Shown: positions 61,111-64,000 of the stretch, one piece after another
How positions within the stretch are numbered: the stretch's first letter is position 1
Layout: each line of letters begins with the position of its first letter
NCBI RefSeq assembly: GCF_026003995.1
Contig: NZ_BPIG01000006.1
Location: forward strand, 1-64,000
DNA from: Tepidiforma sp.
GTDB lineage: Bacteria > Chloroflexota > Dehalococcoidia > Tepidiformales > Tepidiformaceae
Direction: 5' to 3'
Length of the DNA: 64,000 nucleotides
Notes under the pieces: generated by a model
Seen by the model: only the letters and a program-made list of their open reading frames with translations
Told to the model about the DNA's origin: nothing
Database searches by the model: none
Position numbers and translations under genes: made by a program

Positions 61111-61536
61111 ATGCCCGGCAAGATGTCCCTCGACGAAATCCACGCCTTCCTCGATTCCCGCCCCGGCTGGATCGCCCTCTCCACCATCAGCCGCAGCGGC
61201 CACCCCCACACCGTCCCCATCGGCTACTTCCGCCTCGGCGAAAAAATCTACATGGGCTGCCGCAAGGGCACCCAGAAGACGAAGAACATCGAGCGCAACC
61301 CCAACGTCTCCGTCATGCTCGAATCCGGCAGCACGATGCAGGACATCAAGGGCGTCTGCATCCAGGGCACCGGCCGCGTCATCACCGACCCCGCCGAAGT
61401 GCTCCCCCTCCGCCGCGAAGCGATGCGCCGCCGCGGCGTCCCGGAGGACCAGCTGCCCACCGAAGCCGGCCCCGACACCGCCTACATCGAAGTCACGCCG
61501 GTGAAGTACATCTCCTGGGACTACAGCAAGGCGTAG
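61111..61536 (+). CDS. Pyridoxamine 5'-phosphate oxidase-like flavin/F420-binding protein
   Basis: A 141-residue split-barrel protein. 'SRPGWIALSTISRSGHPHTV' and 'IYMGCRKGTQKTKNIERNPN' are typical of the PNPOx-like/F420-deazaflavin reductase group, which reduces or binds F420/FMN. A role with the two LLM enzymes is possible. The ATG at 61111 has GGAG 8 bases upstream. Divergent from the FAH gene. Confidence 0.82.
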   Translation: MPGKMSLDEIHAFLDSRPGWIALSTISRSGHPHTVPIGYFRLGEKIYMGCRKGTQKTKNIERNPNVSVMLESGSTMQDIKGVCIQGTGRVITDPAEVLPLRREAMRRRGVPEDQLPTEAGPDTAYIEVTPVKYISWDYSKA

Positions 61537-61634
61537 ACCGGCCCGCACCTCGCCCCGACCGGGGACGAACGTGGCCCTTGATACGGGAGCGGGCGATTCG
61601 GTAGGCTCCCGCCACCTCGCGACAGGAGCCCGCC

Positions 61635-62021
61635 ATGCAGGCCGCAGCCCCCGCTCAGCCTTCGCCCATCCAGTGGTATCTCACACCCTGGAAGCGCTAC
61701 GTCCTGTTCGAAGGCCGCGCCGGCCGCCCGGAGTTCTGGTGGTTCGCCCTCGGCCAGTTCATCATCGGCCTCGCCCTCGGCACCCTCGCCGTCAGCAGCA
61801 ACTTCTTCAACCTGGTGTCCTTTGCCTTCTCGCTGGCAGCCCTGCTGCCGTCTATCGGCGTCACCGCCCGCCGTTTGCACGATATCGGCCAGTCCGGCTG
61901 GCTCCAGCTCATCGGGCTCATCCCGCTCGTCGGCTGGATTGCGCTCATCGTGCTCTGCGCCCAGCCGTCGAAGCCGATGCCCAACCAGTACGGCGAGGCC
62001 CCCCTCCCGCCGGCGCCCTGA
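61635..62021 (+). CDS. DUF805 membrane protein
   Basis: A 128-residue protein. It opens 'YLTPWKRYVLFEGRAGRPEF' and has three or four membrane helices; the family motif 'ARRLHDIGQSGWLQLIGLIP' lies in the middle. DUF805 proteins are small inner-membrane proteins of unknown role. A TAGGCT-like -10 near 61600 and GGAG before the ATG suggest a normal leader. Confidence 0.88.
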   Translation: MQAAAPAQPSPIQWYLTPWKRYVLFEGRAGRPEFWWFALGQFIIGLALGTLAVSSNFFNLVSFAFSLAALLPSIGVTARRLHDIGQSGWLQLIGLIPLVGWIALIVLCAQPSKPMPNQYGEAPLPPAP

Positions 62022-62063
62022 CCTCGCGGCGCAGGTGCCTGCTCCCGCCCGCCGCCTGAGCCG

Positions 62064-63803
62064 CTACGCCAGCGCCGCGGCCGGCACGGGCGCCCCGTCG
62101 ACCAGGTGGCCGAGCCAGCGCAGCGCGCCGGTGTCGGCCTCCAGCGGGTCCTGCCGCTCCACGTAGCGGCGCCGGTACTCCCGCGCGGCCAGCAGCTTCC
62201 CGTACCCGAGGCCCGCCAGCGCCTCCCGGTCGCCTTCGGCGGTGAGCAGGCAGGCGCACACCAGCGCTGCCAGCCGGTCGCACATCGCGGCCATCTTTGC
62301 CTCGCGTTCGTCCTCGCTCGCCTGCAGCAGCCGGTCGAACGCGGCCCGGACGCGGCCCAGTTCGCGCCGCGCGGCCTCCGCTTCGCCGCGCGCCCGCTCG
62401 TCGGCCACGCCGGCGAGCCGCGCCTCCAGCTCCCGGAAGAGCGCCTCGTGCGCACCGTTCCGCATCGCCGCCCGCGCCACGTCGAGCGCCACCACGTTCT
62501 CCGCCCCTTCCCAGATGCTCCCGAGGTGCGCGTCGCGCAGCAGCCGCGCATTCACCCACTCCTCGATGTAGCCGTTCCCGCCGCGGAGGTTCATCGCCAT
62601 CCCAGCCGTCCAGCGCGCCCGGCGGCAGTTCGCGTACTTGATGAGCGGCGTGGTGATGCGCACCACCAGTTCGTCGTGCTCCGAACCGCCGTCCGCCCGG
62701 TCCAGCGCCTGCGCCGCGAACAGCACGATGGCGAGCGCCGCCTCGCTGTCGAGCACCATCTCGAACAGCTGCTCCCGCACCAGCGGGAGGTCGAAGAGCG
62801 CCCGCCCGAAGGCGGCCCGCCCGCGCGCGTGCACCGCCGCCTCCAGCAGCGACCGCCGCATCAGCGCTGCCGCCCGCATCCCGTTGCTCAGCCGGGAGAC
62901 GTTGATCATCTCCGCCATCTGGGCGAACCCGCGGTCGATCTCGCCCACCACGTACCCCGTCGCACCCTCGAACTCGTACTCGCCTGTCGGCATCGACCGC
63001 GACCCGAGCTTCTCCTTCAACCGCCGGATGACGTACCGGTTCCGGCTCCCGTCCGGCAGCGTCTTCGGCACGAGGAACATCCCGAGCCCCTTCGTCCCGG
63101 CCGGCGCGCCGGTTGGCCGCGCCAGCGCGAGGTGCACGTCCGCCCCCGCGTTCGAACAGAACCACTTCTCGCCCCAGATGCGCCACCCGCCGTCGACCAG
63201 CCGTGCCTCGCACTCGCTCGTGCCGACGTCGCTCCCGCCCGTCCGCTCGGTCAGCAGCTGCGCCGACTGCATCAGCTCGCCGAATTCCGTGCTCGTCAGC
63301 CGCGGCACGTACCGCGCTTGCAGCTCCGGGGAGCCGAACATCCGCAGCACCCGTGCCGCCGAATCCGTCATCGAAATCGGGCAGAACAGCCCGAATTCCG
63401 ACTGCACGAAGACATAACTGAGCGCGAACTTCACGACGTGCGGCACGCGCCCCGGCCACCCAAGCACCCCTTCCCGGTGCGACATCGCCGCGAACCCGAA
63501 CCGCGAAAAGCCGAGCCGCTGCATCTCCACGAACGCCGGGTGATAGACGACCTCGTCCACCCGCTGGCCGAGCCGGTCATGCGTGCGCAGCACCGGCGGG
63601 TTCGCGTCCGCGACGGCCGCCAGCTCATCCAGCTCGTCGCCCGCGCAGCGGCCCACCTCGCGGAGGAGCGGCACCGCCCGCTCCGCATCGGCTGGCTCCG
63701 CGTACGCCCGCAGCGCCCGTTCGAGGTTCGGGTCCGCCTCGAAAAAGTTCAGCCCCCGGGTCGAGGGCATCGCGCGGTTCGAAGGTGTGGTCACGGTCGT
63801 CAT
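62064..63803 (-). CDS. Acyl-CoA dehydrogenase family protein (AidB-like)
   Basis: A 579-residue member of the acyl-CoA dehydrogenase superfamily, AidB subgroup. '[20 protein letters not shown]', '[20 protein letters not shown]', '[19 protein letters not shown]' and '[20 protein letters not shown]' mark FAD binding and the C-terminal helical core. The long C-terminal region is a DNA-binding-like helical extension in AidB. AidB protects DNA from alkylation or is an isovaleryl-type dehydrogenase. The start is supported by a TATTAT -10 box 6 bases upstream. Divergent from galactokinase. Confidence 0.87.
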   Translation of the reverse strand: MTTVTTPSNRAMPSTRGLNFFEADPNLERALRAYAEPADAERAVPLLREVGRCAGDELDELAAVADANPPVLRTHDRLGQRVDEVVYHPAFVEMQRLGFSRFGFAAMSHREGVLGWPGRVPHVVKFALSYVFVQSEFGLFCPISMTDSAARVLRMFGSPELQARYVPRLTSTEFGELMQSAQLLTERTGGSDVGTSECEARLVDGGWRIWGEKWFCSNAGADVHLALARPTGAPAGTKGLGMFLVPKTLPDGSRNRYVIRRLKEKLGSRSMPTGEYEFEGATGYVVGEIDRGFAQMAEMINVSRLSNGMRAAALMRRSLLEAAVHARGRAAFGRALFDLPLVREQLFEMVLDSEAALAIVLFAAQALDRADGGSEHDELVVRITTPLIKYANCRRARWTAGMAMNLRGGNGYIEEWVNARLLRDAHLGSIWEGAENVVALDVARAAMRNGAHEALFRELEARLAGVADERARGEAEAARRELGRVRAAFDRLLQASEDEREAKMAAMCDRLAALVCACLLTAEGDREALAGLGYGKLLAAREYRRRYVERQDPLEADTGALRWLGHLVDGAPVPAAALA

Positions 63804-63808
63804 GCCCG

Positions 63809-63814
63809 GATAAT
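63809..63814 (+). promoter_or_regulatory. -10 box of leaderless galK promoter
   Basis: GATAAT with a 6-base spacer to the GTG at 63821. Shares five bases with the opposing -10. Confidence 0.5.
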
Positions 63815-63815
63815 A
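63810..63815 (-). promoter_or_regulatory. -10 box of leaderless promoter for the AidB-like gene
   Basis: TATTAT on the minus strand with a 6-base spacer to the ATG at 63803. Overlaps the galK -10. Confidence 0.5.
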
Positions 63816-63820
63816 CCCCT

Positions 63821-64000
63821 GTGGACCCCGCTGCGGCCGCAGCCGCTCTCTTCCGCTCGACCTTCGCCGCCGAACCTGCCGCCGTCGCCGTCGCCCCCGG
63901 CCGCGTCAACCTCATCGGCGAACACACCGATTACAACGGCCTGCCCGTCCTCCCCTTCGCCATCGGCCAGTCGACGGCCGTTGCCGTCGCGCCGTCGGAA
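63821..64000 (+). CDS. galK: Galactokinase, N-terminal part
   Basis: First 60 codons of a GHMP-family sugar kinase that runs off the right edge. The galactokinase signature '[20 protein letters not shown]' lies at about residues 28-47; it binds galactose before phosphorylation at C1. The GTG start is set by the -10 box. The ATP-binding GLSSSA motif is beyond the window. Galactokinase rather than mevalonate kinase is clear from the signature. Confidence 0.88.
   Translation, partial: MDPAAAAAALFRSTFAAEPAAVAVAPGRVNLIGEHTDYNGLPVLPFAIGQSTAVAVAPSE

Overview
The window is a stretch of very GC-rich (by eye about 70%) bacterial chromosome, packed with house-keeping and accessory metabolic genes on both strands. 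No rRNA, tRNA, insertion sequence, integrase, prophage or CRISPR array was seen, and no gene-free gap exceeds about 300 bases. The gene mix fits a Chloroflexota bacterium, perhaps a Dehalococcoidia or Tepidiforma-like lineage: F420-type LLM oxidoreductases, a PAC2 protein, a MoxR/VWA operon, a CtaG-type oxidase assembly factor, a KimA-like permease and a DnaB-DnaD-DnaC-like replication block. That placement is inference from gene content, not a database result.

Layout. 1-2.0 kb: a partial phosphotransferase and two SDR dehydrogenases. 2.1-3.4 kb: a PIG-L deacetylase, a small membrane protein and DUF503. 3.4-6.7 kb (minus strand): a polysaccharide ABC exporter with an acyltransferase and a glycosyltransferase. 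6.7-10.9 kb: an NfeD-type membrane protease, an SDR, an MFS transporter and a band-7 protein. 11.0-14.5 kb: heme uptake (hmuT-U-V) divergent from a heme-degrading monooxygenase, with a palindrome between them that resembles a DtxR/IdeR box. 14.6-20.5 kb: ruvB and a giant nine-PAS hybrid histidine kinase. 20.6-26.3 kb: a KimA-like permease, a universal stress protein and a P-type cation ATPase. 26.3-32.1 kb: small membrane proteins, an LLM oxidoreductase, PAC2, DNA polymerase IV, a BldC-like regulator and a CofC-like unknown. 32.3-36.4 kb: rplI, dnaB, a DnaD protein and a tandem-duplicated DnaC-like ATPase. 37-38.2 kb: a Nudix hydrolase with moaE and moaD. 38.3-44.8 kb: ComF and a MoxR/DUF58/VWA/VWA-TPR operon. 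44.8-50.5 kb: GerMN lipoprotein, AsnC-like regulator, CtaG, YajQ, methylmalonyl-CoA mutase, aminotransferase and a lipoprotein. 50.6-64 kb: DinB-like protein, ketopantoate reductase, LLM oxidoreductase, histidine phosphatase, SDR, GNAT, two c-di-GMP phosphodiesterase-type proteins, TetR, folE, FAH, a flavin-nucleotide-binding protein, DUF805, an AidB-like acyl-CoA dehydrogenase and the start of galactokinase.

Three patterns cut across the window. First, many genes that head a transcription unit have a -10-like hexamer (TANNNT type) ending only 6-8 bases before the start codon and lack a Shine-Dalgarno sequence. This implies widespread leaderless mRNAs, and I used it to choose several starts. 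Second, several genes carry single-base insertions or deletions in G/C runs while the protein is otherwise intact across the break (SDR at 270-1049, the first partial gene, methylmalonyl-CoA mutase, DinB-like protein, probably hmuU). These look more like sequencing errors than decay. Third, two 84-base tracts of pyrimidine-rich heptamer repeats, 12 units each, begin immediately after stop codons (30963 and 38974).

The most unusual items are the heptamer tracts, a ribosome-site-sequestering leader before rplI, the double-ATPase helicase loader next to dnaB, the heme divergon, and the nine-PAS kinase.
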